A stretch of 63,419 bases of DNA from positions 1 to 63,419 of the forward strand of contig PPHI01000009.1 of assembly GCA_002901265.1 (NCBI GenBank), read 5' to 3'. The translations under genes were made by a program, and so were the position numbers. The notes beneath the pieces were generated by a model, which was not told the DNA's origin, ran no database searches, and saw nothing but the letters and a program-made list of their open reading frames with translations. How positions within the stretch are numbered: the first letter of the stretch is position 1; every line of letters starts with the position of its first letter. Below are positions 18,833-30,169 of this stretch, one piece after another. This DNA comes from Rhodopirellula baltica (lineage in GTDB: Bacteria; Planctomycetota; Planctomycetia; Pirellulales; Pirellulaceae).

Positions 18833-19381
18833 TTAGGAAGCGACCGCCAATTCCGGTGCCGCCGGAAAATCGATTTCCGTATCGGCGACGTGATTGAAGT
18901 AATTCGTGAACAGGTTCAGCGCCACGTTGGCGATGATCTCTGTCACCGCGTCTTCGCCAAAGCCATGCGAGCGAATGTCCGCCAAGTCATGGCTGCTGAC
19001 AAACCCTTGCTTCTGCACGATCGCACGGGCGAATTTGACCAAGGCATCGTCTTTCGAATCAACAGAACTGCCACGACGGGCGTCAGCAATCTGCTCGCCA
19101 GAGAGCCCAGCGTGTTTGCCCAGCGCCGAGTGAGCTGCCAAGCAGTAGCCGCACTCGTTGGCCTGACCAACCGACAACGCGATCAGCTCACGCTGCTTTG
19201 CCGTTAAAACACCAGTGGCCAATTGTCCGCTGAACTGCAAGTACGCCGACAACGTTGCGGCCGAGTTCCCCATGACCTGCATCATGTTCGGAACCATCCC
19301 CAGCTTTGACTGGATCGCGTCGTAGAGGGGACGAACTTTGGCATCGGCTTGTTCAACGCTAACGTGTGGTAGACGGGACAT
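18833..19381 (-). CDS. AhpD/carboxymuconolactone decarboxylase family peroxidase-like protein
   Basis: A 182-residue all-helical protein of the CMD/AhpD fold. The redox/proton-relay motif ECGYCLAAHSALGKHAG contains the CxxC pair and the conserved His, with an upstream Glu in QRELIALSVGQANECGYC. Such proteins reduce peroxides or act as thiol reductases in the cytosol. I chose the start at 19381 (MSRLPHVSVEQ) because GGAG sits about 10 nt upstream; the frame is open 29 codons further but would run into the promoter region. A sigma54-type promoter lies 71-86 bp upstream and a sigma54 activator gene is divergent, so nitrogen-oxide or oxidant control is likely. Confidence 0.88.
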   Translation of the reverse strand: MSRLPHVSVEQADAKVRPLYDAIQSKLGMVPNMMQVMGNSAATLSAYLQFSGQLATGVLTAKQRELIALSVGQANECGYCLAAHSALGKHAGLSGEQIADARRGSSVDSKDDALVKFARAIVQKQGFVSSHDLADIRSHGFGEDAVTEIIANVALNLFTNYFNHVADTEIDFPAAPELAVAS

Positions 19382-19451
19382 CGGAGATTCTCCAAATCGA
19401 AAGTGGAAAGAGTTTTGTTTCAGGCCATTTGCCTGACGAAGAACAGCTCTA

Positions 19452-19467
19452 TTCAGCTCTCGTGCCA
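19452..19467 (-). promoter_or_regulatory. Candidate sigma54 (-24/-12) promoter for the AhpD-family gene
   Basis: Read on the minus strand the site is TGGCACGAGAGCTGAA. Against the sigma54 consensus TGGCACRNNNNTTGCW it keeps TGGCACG and the T/G of the -12 element, with two mismatches (C for T, A for C). It points at the AhpD-family gene, next to a divergent gene for a sigma54-dependent activator, which strengthens the call. Confidence 0.55.
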
Positions 19468-19543
19468 AACCTCACAACAAATCCGCAAGTCATTACCCAG
19501 CAAGGATTTAAAAAACCGGCAGGGCAAAACCAATAGCCACGAC

Positions 19544-19568
19544 ATTTCGTGGTACGATGAAATATCGT
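19544..19568. promoter_or_regulatory. Candidate operator in the ahpD/activator divergent region
   Basis: Two overlapping inverted repeats: ATTTCGT-N6-ATGAAAT (19544-19563, one mismatch) and ACGAT-GAAAT-ATCGT (19554-19568, perfect). They lie between the divergent genes, about 80 bp upstream of the sigma54-like site, a distance usual for an enhancer-binding protein. They overlap the ATG at 19557, which argues that the activator starts later, at 19605. Confidence 0.45.
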
Positions 19569-19604
19569 TACACAATCACGTTATTTCGTTACCGGATCGA
19601 ATCG

Positions 19605-21227
19605 ATGGGACTTGATACGTATGCCGTTTTTGGTGACCCGAAAGAGATCTTGCTCGCGATCTCAGGCAAACATCACTTGCCCGAGCTGCTCCCCCTTGCG
19701 GTACAGCGACTGGGGCACGATCTACAGATTGCGTTGGTACGGATTTGGCTGACCAAGCCACCACGTGACGGCGACTGCGACCGCTGCTCACTTGCCACCG
19801 AATGCCGTGACCGTCGCGCATGTTTGCACTTGGCGGCCAGCTTCGGAAATAGCCGTGTCGATCCAGATCAGCACTGGCAAGACACGGATGGAAGTTTTCG
19901 GCGAATGCCAATGGGCGTTCGAAAAGTCGGCCAGATTGCGGCAACCGGGGAACCGATCCGTATCAACATCGGCGAAGGATCCGATTGGATCGTCGATCCC
20001 GCCTGGGTCGAATCCGAAGGCATCGTCGCTTTCCAAGGCATGCCGCTGCGCTATCGAGATGAGACGCTCGGAGTGCTCGGCATCTTCTCACGAGTCCCGA
20101 TCGGGCCATCTTGCGACCAATGGCTGATGATGATCAGCGACCAACTGGCCGCAGCGATTTCCAGCGCCCAAGCCGTTGACGAAATCGAATCGCTCCGTCG
20201 ACGGCTGGAACTTGAAAATGAATATCTACGTGAAGAAGTCGGCGAAGTCTCCTTTGGTGAACTGGTCGGACAAAGCGCCGCGCTACAAACCATCGTTCGC
20301 CAAATCGACCTAGTCGCCCCAACCGACTCAAGTGTGCTTGTGCTTGGCGAAAGCGGCACCGGTAAGGAACTGATCGCTCGTGAAGTCCATCGCCGCAGCG
20401 ACCGTTGCGACCGGCCGTTGATCAAAGTGAACTGTGCGGCAATCCCACGTGAACTCTACGAGAGCGAATTCTTTGGACACAGCAAAGGTTCCTTTACCGG
20501 AGCACTCCGCGACCGTGCCGGACGATTCGAACTGGCCGACGGTGGAACACTGTTCCTCGATGAAGTCGGTGAGATCCCTTTGGACCTGCAATCGAAACTA
20601 CTACGCGTGTTGCAGGAAGGCGAACTCGAACGCGTTGGCGAAGAACGAACACGCCGTGTCAACGTTCGCATCATCGCAGCCACCAACCGTGACCTGCGCA
20701 ACGAAGCGATCAAAGGTCGCTTCCGCCAAGACCTCTATTACCGATTGAGCGTCTTCCCGATCGAACTCGCGCCGCTGCGCATGCGCTCCGAAGACATACC
20801 ATTGCTCGCGAAGCACTTCCTCCGTTCGATCAGCCGCAAGCTCGGTCGTAAATCGTTTCGCCTAACGCTCGCCAACGTCCAACAATTACAGCGATACAAC
20901 TGGCCTGGAAATATTCGTGAACTTCAACACGTGCTTGAACGCTCCGCCATCGTATCAATCGATGGCAAATTGCGTTTCGACCTACACGACGACCTCTCCG
21001 AGCTGGGACAGATTGACGACCAACACTACCGGTCGAACACCGACACCGAATCCATTTTGACCGAGGCTGAATTGATTCAGCTCCAGATCAACAACATTCG
21101 CAACGCACTGCGACAATGTGCTGGCAAAATCTACGGTCCCGAAGGTGCCGCAGCAGTGCTGGGCCTGAAACCGACCACGCTCGCTTCGCGAATGCGCAAG
21201 CTAAACGTCAGCACCTCTGCGCAGTGA
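19605..21227 (+). CDS. Sigma54-dependent transcriptional activator, NorR-like (GAF-AAA+-Fis)
   Basis: Start taken at ATG 19605 ([14 protein letters not shown]). Residues about 1-180 form a GAF-like sensor domain; a Cys-rich loop ([18 protein letters not shown], four Cys) could hold a metal or Fe-S/NO-sensing site. The central AAA+ domain has Walker A GESGTGKE, the sigma54-contact loop GSFTGA (GAFTGA in most relatives), Walker [14 protein letters not shown] and the arginine-finger region NRDLRNE. A Fis-type helix-turn-helix closes it ([19 protein letters not shown]). It is divergent from the AhpD-family gene and upstream of katG, so both are plausible targets. NorR proper senses NO through iron in its GAF domain; whether this one does is inferred. 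Confidence 0.92.
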   Translation: MGLDTYAVFGDPKEILLAISGKHHLPELLPLAVQRLGHDLQIALVRIWLTKPPRDGDCDRCSLATECRDRRACLHLAASFGNSRVDPDQHWQDTDGSFRRMPMGVRKVGQIAATGEPIRINIGEGSDWIVDPAWVESEGIVAFQGMPLRYRDETLGVLGIFSRVPIGPSCDQWLMMISDQLAAAISSAQAVDEIESLRRRLELENEYLREEVGEVSFGELVGQSAALQTIVRQIDLVAPTDSSVLVLGESGTGKELIAREVHRRSDRCDRPLIKVNCAAIPRELYESEFFGHSKGSFTGALRDRAGRFELADGGTLFLDEVGEIPLDLQSKLLRVLQEGELERVGEERTRRVNVRIIAATNRDLRNEAIKGRFRQDLYYRLSVFPIELAPLRMRSEDIPLLAKHFLRSISRKLGRKSFRLTLANVQQLQRYNWPGNIRELQHVLERSAIVSIDGKLRFDLHDDLSELGQIDDQHYRSNTDTESILTEAELIQLQINNIRNALRQCAGKIYGPEGAAAVLGLKPTTLASRMRKLNVSTSAQ

Positions 21228-21285
21228 TCCGGGCTTGGTGGACGAAGTGTTTGGTCACTGAATGTTCACCCTCGCGAAGATCTCC

Positions 21286-21304
21286 CCATGCACCTAATGC
21301 ATGG
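21286..21304. promoter_or_regulatory. Perfect inverted repeat upstream of katG
   Basis: CCATGCA-CCTAA-TGCATGG, a perfect 7-5-7 inverted repeat 138 bp before the katG start. A second small palindrome (CAATGCATTG) follows at 21317-21326. The shared TGCAT core suggests a dimeric regulator site. Unassigned. Confidence 0.4.
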
Positions 21305-21353
21305 AAGCCATCGGGACAATGCATTGGAAAGCCCCTTCTTCGAGGCCTACAGT

Positions 21354-23808
<2,455 letters not shown>

Positions 23809-23838
23809 TCACAAACGCGACTGACCAAAAACCACGCC

Positions 23839-23870
23839 GACGGCGAGTCTTTCACAAAGGACTCGCCGTC
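23839..23870 (+). terminator. Hairpin after katG
   Basis: GACGGCGAGTC and GACTCGCCGTC form a perfect 11-bp stem with a 10-nt loop, 30 nt after the katG stop. It is not followed by a T-run, so termination strength is uncertain. Confidence 0.6.
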
Positions 23871-23889
23871 CGCTATTGGACAAACCAAG

Positions 23890-23970
23890 TAGTGGATCTT
23901 GTTAAAGATCCCACTCACACTGCCTTCCCTTCACACTGCCTTCAAGCCGGATCTTTAACAAGATCCACTA
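23890..23970. repeat. Inverted pair of the GGATCTTTGACAAGATCC-type repeat
   Basis: The arm at 23890-23911 (TAGTGGATCTTGTTAAAGAT plus CC) is the exact reverse complement of the arm at 23949-23970. Each arm is itself a hairpin, GGATCTT/AAGATCC. The two are separated by a 37-bp spacer that contains a duplicated CACACTGCCTTC. The same family recurs near 50.8 and 54.7 kb. Confidence 0.8.
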
Positions 23971-23988
23971 CCCGAATCATCGAGCTAC

Positions 23989-24291
23989 TTAACCGACTTG
24001 CCCGACCACAGACGCGGGCGAGATCTTTTCGCCGCGGCTGATCACCACCAATCCGCTCTCGGTGACCTTTAATCCACGAGCGGCATCGGCGGCTGGGTCA
24101 AAACCGATCTCGGTTTCCGCCGGAATAGAAACGCCCTTGTCGACGATCACTCGCCGCAGCCGACTTCGACGCCCGACGTTGACATCATCGAACAAGATGC
24201 TGTCTTCGACTGATGCGTAACTGTTGACTCGAACGCCAGGTCCTAGAATGCTTCGCGGTTCCCGACCAGCCACCAAACCACACACACCCAA
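23989..24291 (-). pseudogene. 3' remnant of a glucose-1-phosphate adenylyltransferase gene (glgC)
   Basis: About 87 codons at the 3' end translate to the left-handed beta-helix tail of GlgC: RSILGPGVRVNSYASVEDS, then ILFDDVNVGRRSRLRRVIVD, then a closing SGLVVISRG-type segment. The catalytic nucleotidyl-transferase domain (some 300 residues) is absent. Homology stops abruptly at the boundary with the 100-bp repeat near 24254, so the gene was cut by or next to the repeat. The first 13 codons of the open frame come from the repeat. Not expected to be functional. Confidence 0.75.
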
Positions 24292-24474
24292 ACAACCGCT
24301 CGCTATCGCGAATGCGGCTGATCACTACCACCCATTAGCCGAACGGCGCTAGCCGCGGTTCCCGACCAGCAACCACCTCACACACACCCAAATAACCGCT
24401 CGCTATCGCGAATGCGGCTGATCACTACCACCCATCAACCGAACGGCGCTAGCCGCGGTTCCCGACCAGCAACC
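24254..24474. repeat. 100-bp tandem repeat, two full copies plus a partial third
   Basis: Units start at 24254, 24354 and 24454, exactly 100 bp apart, each opening with CGCGGTTCCCGACCAGC and containing CGCTCGCTATCGCGAATGCG and AACGGCGCTAGC. The first two units differ at only a few positions, so the array is young. The junction piece AACGGCGCTAGCCGCGGTTC also occurs singly at about 26008 and 26130. Confidence 0.9.
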
Positions 24475-24534
24475 ACCCCACGCCAATCCGTACGTGTACG
24501 CACGTTTCACCAAACCAACGACGCCGCAGCAACC

Positions 24535-26055
24535 ATGACGACCATCGCCCCGCTCACGTCGCCTTCTGATTCGATCTCACACCAAACACCGGATTGGGTC
24601 TGGGAATCGCATTCGATCCTAAACCTTAAATATCAAAAAACCGTCGCGACGCTCTCGGCAATCCGCAAAGCCCTCTTACAGCGTGGCGATCTCACCGCAA
24701 TCCAATCGCGGTACTGCGAACAAATCGACTGGGTCCTGTCGCTGCCCGACGAAATCGCCGATCACGTTCTCACCGATCCCCAAGCCTACTTCTTCGCACG
24801 AACCGCGTATGACCTGTTCGTCTCCGCCTACCTGGGCACCGAACTGCCACGCGGCACGCAAGCTTACATCGACGAACGACACGCAGGCGAAACCCTGACG
24901 CTCAACCAACAACTGGGCGCACACCTCGAACGCTTCGGCCGATTCGTCGTTTCGCTAGCTCTGACCGCGAAACAGCCCACCAGCATCGCGCCGCTCCGTT
25001 TGAACCTGCCCGAAATCCTTCCCGGCACCGCCTACTCGTTCGCCGGGTCCTGCGACTTGGTGCTGCATGGCACCAGCGATTCAGGCAACCTCGAACTGAC
25101 CGTCAACGGCACTCCCACAAGCTTGCGTCTGCCCCAAGTCACCGAAAAACACGGTGACCTGACGATTCATGTCGCCCCACAAGTCGGCGCGATACGCTTG
25201 CAGCCCCCGGCCTTCAACGTCGCCGGACTGTCCGACATTCGCTCCGTCGTCCCCGCAGACGTGGATGCCCAATCGGATTACCAATCGCTGCTTGACGAAA
25301 CCATCCGACTCATCGGTCGCTATGCGCCTGATACCGCGGCGCAGTTAACCGCATCGATGCGCGTGATCGCGTTCAAGCCATTGGGCTTCGACGGCGTCTT
25401 CAACACCAGTTGCTCACGACTCCCCGGAGCGGCGATCTTCACCGGTGCCCGTTGCAGTCTGATGTTGGCCGACGACTTGATCCACGAGTTCTATCACAAC
25501 CGATTGTTCGCGATCGAAGAACAAGGCGGCTTCTTCGTCCCAGCCGACGAAAGCCTTGGGCTGGGTCCCGACACCGTCTATTCACCCTGGCGAGACGACC
25601 CGCGACCGATCTACGGGTTGCTGCACGCGGTCTATGTTTTCGAACGAGTCCTCGAGTTTTGGTTGTCGGCGATCGAGAGCGGTGATCTCTCGACCGGTGA
25701 TCAACAATTCGCCGCCTACCGCGCCGCGAAACTGGCCGGGCAATTGGAGCTCAGTCTCGACCAGCTGATCGCCTGGGGCGAATTCACCGAACGCGGCCAA
25801 CAGCTTTGCGCCAGCATGGCACAATCGATCAAACAACAGCGTGCTCGCTGCGAAGCACTCCACCTCGGCGAACACACTCCGGCGATCACGTTGACCAACA
25901 AAGGCAACCCATGCGAAGTGCTCAATAGCGAAGGCAATCCGATGACCGTCGGAGAAGAGCTCCAGCGTCACATCGAAACCTACGACATCCATCACCGCAT
26001 TAGCCGAACGGCACTAGCCGCGGTTCCGTCCAGTAGATTGCAAATTGCAAAATGA
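24535..26055 (+). CDS. HExxH-motif protein, alpha-ketoglutarate/HExxH-type peptide beta-hydroxylase family
   Basis: 506 residues from ATG 24535 (MTTIAPLTSPSDS); the open frame begins earlier, inside the tandem repeat, which I reject. The family hallmark LIHEFYHNRLFAIEE is followed by YSPWRDDPRPIYGLLHAVYV, the conserved block of the HExxH-motif modification family. Members are linked to ribosomally made peptides, and several have been shown to be Fe/alpha-ketoglutarate-dependent hydroxylases that use HExxH as metal ligands. No radical SAM enzyme or obvious precursor peptide is nearby. The last about 15 codons (SRTALAAVPSS and on) are translated from a copy of the local intergenic repeat, so the C-terminus is repeat-derived. 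A convergent ATP-grasp gene follows. Confidence 0.8.
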   Translation: MTTIAPLTSPSDSISHQTPDWVWESHSILNLKYQKTVATLSAIRKALLQRGDLTAIQSRYCEQIDWVLSLPDEIADHVLTDPQAYFFARTAYDLFVSAYLGTELPRGTQAYIDERHAGETLTLNQQLGAHLERFGRFVVSLALTAKQPTSIAPLRLNLPEILPGTAYSFAGSCDLVLHGTSDSGNLELTVNGTPTSLRLPQVTEKHGDLTIHVAPQVGAIRLQPPAFNVAGLSDIRSVVPADVDAQSDYQSLLDETIRLIGRYAPDTAAQLTASMRVIAFKPLGFDGVFNTSCSRLPGAAIFTGARCSLMLADDLIHEFYHNRLFAIEEQGGFFVPADESLGLGPDTVYSPWRDDPRPIYGLLHAVYVFERVLEFWLSAIESGDLSTGDQQFAAYRAAKLAGQLELSLDQLIAWGEFTERGQQLCASMAQSIKQQRARCEALHLGEHTPAITLTNKGNPCEVLNSEGNPMTVGEELQRHIETYDIHHRISRTALAAVPSSRLQIAK

Positions 26056-26160
26056 ACATTGCAAATCGCAAATTGGCGACGGACCCCATAACCCAGTCAA
26101 ACTTCCCGACCACGTCACCACCATTAGCCGATCGGCGCTAGCCGCGGTTCCGCCCAGCCA
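25995..26160. repeat. Two single copies of the ATTAGCCGAACGGCGCTAGC repeat
   Basis: Copies at about 25998-26032 (inside the 3' end of the HExxH gene) and about 26124-26156 share ATTAGCCGA.CGGC.CTAGC and CGCGGTTCCG with the 100-bp array. Between them is a short AT-richer segment with a doubled GCAAATTGC-like motif. Otherwise 26056-26283 shows no gene. Confidence 0.75.
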
Positions 26161-26283
26161 CCACTCCCCACGGCAACAAAACTCAAAACGGATCGCGGAT
26201 GCGGCCAATCAAACGCAAACATTAACCCCGCATCCAACACCAACGGCCACCCCGAAAAGATCGGCTAAAACCTAGACTCCAAC

Positions 26284-27288
26284 TTATACCGCGACCTTCT
26301 TGCGCTGCCCTCGCGTCGCTCGCCGATAGACGAACCTTGCCGCGAGCGCTGGCGCCGCCCAGATCGGAACTGCTGGTCGCACCGACAAACTTGACTCGCC
26401 TTCCACATCACACGGCGTATCGATCACTCGCATCGCGTCGTTGAACCGCTGATTGAACGCTTCGTGCAACGCTTGCCTTGCCGAACCACCACCTCCGTAA
26501 TTCACCGGCAACATCGGATTCGTGTTGATCTCCCACACCTGAAGCTTGCCATCGCGAACGCCGTAATCAATTCGCCCAAACTCGACACCCGCCAAATCAA
26601 AAATCTGCTGCAGCTGATCGTGATGCGGGAACGCATCGATGTACTCACGCTCTTCGGCAAGCAAGTGTTCGTCGAGCAGTTCCCATGACTTCACGCACCA
26701 ATTGCTTCCAAAGAATAGATGCCGCGGCAAGATCGCGTCGCCGATTCGGAATGCGGCGTACTTGCGATAGACAGCGTGTTCGTCGGCCACATCACAGTGC
26801 TCGATCACCAGCTTGCGTGATGCCTTGCCCCAGCGGCCCGACCATTGTTCGTAGACCGCATCGAGCTCCGGCTGAGTTTCGATCAGCGATGACAGGGGAC
26901 CTTTATGATCGTCTTCGCCACGGACGAAGACGGGGAAGCGTTGCGGACGCGGTTGATCTTCCAAGCGGTAGCCGGTGAAGTCATTGATGCCGGCCTGATG
27001 CAGACGCTCGAGCAACGCGAGCCGACCGAGCGTTCGGTCGGGCAGATTCAGGAGACGAATGTGCGGGTCGCGGCGAAGCTGCTCGCAGACCGAGTGCAGC
27101 TTGTCGAGGTCGCTTTCGGTCAGCCGTTCGTGGTCGGCAAAAACGTAGGTGCCGCGCGGAAACCGCCGCTTCAAGAACAGTGCGGCATAGCACATCGGTT
27201 GCACGATCGCCTGCAAGCACTTGCCTTCGGATCGCAAGCACTTGCGGATGGTGTAATCGTGGCGTTTGGTGGTCAGGAAATAGATCAT
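26284..27288 (-). CDS. ATP-grasp-fold protein of unknown substrate
   Basis: 334 residues from ATG 27288 (MIYFLTTKRHDYTIRK); the frame extends 33 codons upstream without support. Residues about 110-290 look like an ATP-grasp ligase core. The metal-binding end FGRIDYGVRDGKLQVWEINTNPML has the Asp/Glu/Asn pattern of that superfamily, and an upstream KLVIEHCDVADEHAVYRKY segment fits the ATP-binding part. The last about 35 residues are hydrophobic then basic (IWAAPALAARFVYRRATRGQ), a possible membrane-associating tail. It converges on the HExxH hydroxylase-like gene. ATP-grasp enzymes often act on ribosomal peptides or amino acids, so a shared pathway is possible but not shown. Confidence 0.7.
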   Translation of the reverse strand: MIYFLTTKRHDYTIRKCLRSEGKCLQAIVQPMCYAALFLKRRFPRGTYVFADHERLTESDLDKLHSVCEQLRRDPHIRLLNLPDRTLGRLALLERLHQAGINDFTGYRLEDQPRPQRFPVFVRGEDDHKGPLSSLIETQPELDAVYEQWSGRWGKASRKLVIEHCDVADEHAVYRKYAAFRIGDAILPRHLFFGSNWCVKSWELLDEHLLAEEREYIDAFPHHDQLQQIFDLAGVEFGRIDYGVRDGKLQVWEINTNPMLPVNYGGGGSARQALHEAFNQRFNDAMRVIDTPCDVEGESSLSVRPAVPIWAAPALAARFVYRRATRGQRKKVAV

Positions 27289-27514
27289 GCGACCGGGCTT
27301 CGATGGAGGCGTTTTGGCAGGCTCTTGGATAGCGAAAACGGGGGCGTGCAGGCCAGTCCAGTTCCCGCCGCACGGCGGCAGCAGCATGCATAAGGGCGGG
27401 ATTTATGAAGCGAAAGCTGAGAGCGAGTCAAGAAAACGTGTCAGACCGAGCGGGCGGCCTTGCCCGTGCGAAAACGAGAAGTTATTTTCAAAGCCACCCC
27501 AGAACGGGGCAAAA

Positions 27515-27588
27515 GGGCGATTGGCTCAGTTGGTTAGAGCGCTGCTTTCACACGGCAGAGGTCACTGGTTCGAATCCAGTATCGCCCA
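27515..27588 (+). tRNA. tRNA-Val (anticodon CAC)
   Basis: A full cloverleaf: acceptor stem GGGCGAT/ATCGCCC, D-arm GGCTCAGTTGGTTAGAGC, anticodon stem CTGCT/GGCAG with loop TTCACAC (anticodon CAC, reading GUG), and T-arm CTGGTTCGAATCCAG. 74 nt including the discriminator A; CCA is not encoded. The antisense frame through it gives the familiar false peptide GDTGFEPVTSA. Confidence 0.96.
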
Positions 27589-27744
27589 CTTCGCAATCAG
27601 AATTGCCCGACAATAACGGCGATTCTGTCTCACCCCGCTCCGCTGTGTACCCGAGTGTGTACCGAGACGATTTGGAGCGAGCGATTCGGGTTCTCACCGC
27701 TGCCGGGTTGGACAACGTTGCCGAAATACTGCGTACGTTGTAAA

Positions 27745-28392
27745 TCACTCTTGATTCGCGTACACAAAGTTCTCGCCCGGTCGAATTGACCCCAAGGGCG
27801 GGGCACAACTGATGTTGATGCAACCCGATTCCGCGAATGCAATGTAGGAATCAATCTTGGTCACAAATCCAGCGACTCGCCCGCGAACGAAATCCAGCAA
27901 CAGTTCAGCATTCACTTCGATTCGTTCGTTTTCAAACTGGCTGACGAAATGGTGCTGATGCAGGAACGGCCCCGTCCAATTCAACAGAATGTGATAGTCC
28001 GGGCGGTCGTCCGCATCCAGATTCTCGTTTTCGTGGCACATGCAACGAATCGCGTACACGAGTTCGCCGATTGTAAATCGGACATTCTTTCCGTTCCTGG
28101 AATCGACAACGTCCCCGGACCGATAACCTCCATCGTCAGGACTGACACCACCGAAGAACTCCAAAAACCGAGCCTTGTTCTTGATGGGTGAAGTGTCTTC
28201 GCCACGGAGCGATCGTTCCAGCGTCTTTGCCGTGTCAATGGCATTGCAGAGTTCGGGGAAACATCGGTCGCGTTTCTCCCCATTCAGGAACGCCCGGTCG
28301 CACGCAAGTACGGCTTTCTTGATGTTGTCAAGCCACCGTTTCTCCCGATCCGTCAAGTTGAGAATGCGTTCTTTCGATACTCCGTCAATCAT
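27745..28392 (-). CDS. Hypothetical protein, 215 aa, downstream of tRNA-Val
   Basis: I do not recognise the family. The product is soluble, with a helical N-terminal half (LTDREKRWLDNIKKAVLACD) and a mixed C-terminal half. No signal peptide or membrane helix is seen. His/Cys residues cluster in IRCMCHENENLDADDRPDYH and GPFLHQHHFVSQFENER. Codon use is less biased than in the respiratory operon. It converges on the tRNA and ends 156 nt from it; no integrase is visible, so an element at this tRNA is not proven. Confidence 0.6.
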   Translation of the reverse strand: MIDGVSKERILNLTDREKRWLDNIKKAVLACDRAFLNGEKRDRCFPELCNAIDTAKTLERSLRGEDTSPIKNKARFLEFFGGVSPDDGGYRSGDVVDSRNGKNVRFTIGELVYAIRCMCHENENLDADDRPDYHILLNWTGPFLHQHHFVSQFENERIEVNAELLLDFVRGRVAGFVTKIDSYIAFAESGCINISCAPPLGSIRPGENFVYANQE

Positions 28393-28630
28393 CGCAATTC
28401 ACCCTCTCGTACTGAATCAATCTGATAACCAGCGACAAGTAGGTAGCATTGCAGGTTCGCTGATTCTGCGTAAGTCGGTCACAGAGTAGGAACCCGCAAT
28501 CTCTGTTCAGGAGGCAGCCCGCAAAGCCTGGGACGACGTAGCGAAAGAGGTATAAATTCGGGTGGTTGATGAATCCGACCATGAAAGGATATCCTTTCGG
28601 GAGTAAATGCCACTATTCCTTGGAGCGGGA

Positions 28631-28873
28631 AAAGAAAAGGTTCCAGGACTCAAAACAGTGAGTCACTTGAGTTTGGGTCAGAGACAACGCCTAGGAAATT
28701 TATGGGATTCGCTGAAATCCAGGGGCGGACCTGCATCTTCCAGATGGCGAGTGCGTTTCGGTGACGGGCGCCGGAGTCTCTCTGCGAACTTAAACTTGAG
28801 ACTTTGCATCCAATCCTAGTTGGCGAGAGATGAGCTAGCTGTCTTTCCAATCGACCAATTTGGCTTCGATTTG
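28631..28873. repeat. 243-bp repeat, copy A
   Basis: Aligns without any gap to 30551-30793, exactly 1920 bp away, with scattered substitutions. Shared landmarks are GGTTCCAGGACTCAAAACAG, GAGTCACTTGAGTTTG and CCAATTTGGCTTCGATTTG. One end overlaps the 3' end of a decayed gene in both copies, so gene tail and downstream DNA were duplicated together. Confidence 0.85.
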
Positions 28874-29097
28874 TGGGATGGATGAGCGGAATTGCTCGGA
28901 AAGTTTTTTGGTGATTTGGCATTCACTCGCTTCGATGGGGTTGGTGAGGTCCCGGAGTGAGTGCTCGAATTCGATGTCGCTTTTGGATTTGCGGAGTTCG
29001 ATGTCGATCGCTGGGCTGTCGATTGCCGAGATCTCGACGCTCCGCTGACCGGCATATTCGGGCTGAAGCTGTCTAAGAGCGGTGGGTTGTGCCCCGC
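28835..29097 (-). pseudogene. 3' remnant of an unidentified gene (copy A)
   Basis: The minus frame is open for about 87 codons to a stop at 28837-28835, but contains no Met codon and begins after an upstream stop. It reads as a coherent acidic helical C-terminus (RSVEISAIDSPAIDIELRKS further in, ending PQIEAKLVDWKDS). A paralogous, more damaged version ends at 30755. No family recognised. The rest of 28393-29199 shows no gene. Confidence 0.5.
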
Positions 29098-29199
29098 GTT
29101 ATTGTGCAGCAACTTGCTGCACGATTAGCGTTTTTACTCTTTGAGATTTCACTGCGATTTACGCGATTCCGCGTCGACTTTGTTGCCCTGACTCCGTTG

Positions 29200-30009
29200 T
29201 CAGTCGCCGATTCCGATGCTTTTTAACAATCGCCTTTTGAGTTCTCGATCCTTGGCATCCGGATCGTAAACGTAGCCTTCTGCCTTGACCGGCTTTCTTG
29301 TGTCGAGGTCGATCCAGATGCTTGGCGACATCACATCGGTTTGATCCGATACGGTGACCTTCAATAATTCGCCGTCTTTGACTGCGGTGACAAACTTGGC
29401 TCTCGCGATCGATGCGCTGCCCAGCGGATTGGACAGCAGGTAGCCGAGATAGGGCTTGGGAATCACGTCGCTGAATTTGATCCAACAATTGGATTCGCCC
29501 GGTCGAATGTCTCGCACCCACTTGCGGAGAAACGCATGAATTAGATCGTCCATCGGCAACTCCGTCCGAAACGCTGCCATTTCTTCGGCAAGTGATCTGT
29601 CCTCGCGATTGTTGGCAAGATTGTCGAGCCAAGAGAAACCGCCACGCAGCGTCGCCAAGCCACTAAGACTTCCCTCACGATCGATGTAAATGTCTCCCGC
29701 CATCCCAATCCAGTGCATGTCTTCGTACGAAAACGCGGTGACCGTCATGGGATAGTTGTGCGGGGTGGCGCCGGGCCAATGGATTTCCCCCGACATGTAA
29801 TCGCACTGACGGCCTTTGACTTTCGTGATAGCCCCCGTGCTCATATCGAGAACCTGACACTCGACGTCCTTCTCTGAACCGGGTTCGGGCGTTAGCGAAG
29901 CAGCGGAAGGACCGTCTTGCGGTTTTGTTTCGGACCCCGCTTCGATTGGGTTCATCCACCCGACCAAAAGCAAGACGACGCACCAACTTGAGATTGTGCC
30001 AGGTTTCAT
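29200..30009 (-). CDS. Secreted hypothetical protein, 269 aa
   Basis: Start taken at ATG 30009 (MKPGTISSWCVVLLLVGWM), which places a signal peptide at residues 1-24 ending near IEAG. The mature part has one Cys pair candidate (KDVECQVLD and GRQCDYMSG), the sequence PGATPHNYPMTVTAFSYED, and a C-terminal region rich in beta-strand patterns (DVMSPSIWIDLDTRKPVKAE). I recognise no domain; planctomycetes carry many such exported orphans. It is alone between decayed genes and repeats. Confidence 0.65.
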   Translation of the reverse strand: MKPGTISSWCVVLLLVGWMNPIEAGSETKPQDGPSAASLTPEPGSEKDVECQVLDMSTGAITKVKGRQCDYMSGEIHWPGATPHNYPMTVTAFSYEDMHWIGMAGDIYIDREGSLSGLATLRGGFSWLDNLANNREDRSLAEEMAAFRTELPMDDLIHAFLRKWVRDIRPGESNCWIKFSDVIPKPYLGYLLSNPLGSASIARAKFVTAVKDGELLKVTVSDQTDVMSPSIWIDLDTRKPVKAEGYVYDPDAKDRELKRRLLKSIGIGD

Positions 30010-30169
30010 GTGTGACACCGGAGTTGCCGGAAGGATGTATACGAGACTCGAGGGATGCGATGAACGGTGGGTGCCGAGCATCAATGCATTTTACTCGTTG
30101 TAGTCGTCGGGTGGATTTGAGCAGGCGATTTGGTTTGGGAGGTGCGGTTGTTTGGGCTGGGGAACGCTT

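Noticed and set aside
18833-19207. Plus-strand 126-aa frame opposite the AhpD-family gene
   Set aside because: Shadow of a clear AhpD-family gene on the minus strand; no RBS or domain.
27548-27823. 91-aa minus frame ending GDTGFEPVTSAV
   Set aside because: This is the well-known false translation of a tRNA on the opposite strand.
27515-28392. Integrated element at tRNA-Val
   Set aside because: No integrase, no second copy of the tRNA 3' end seen within the window, so an element cannot be supported.
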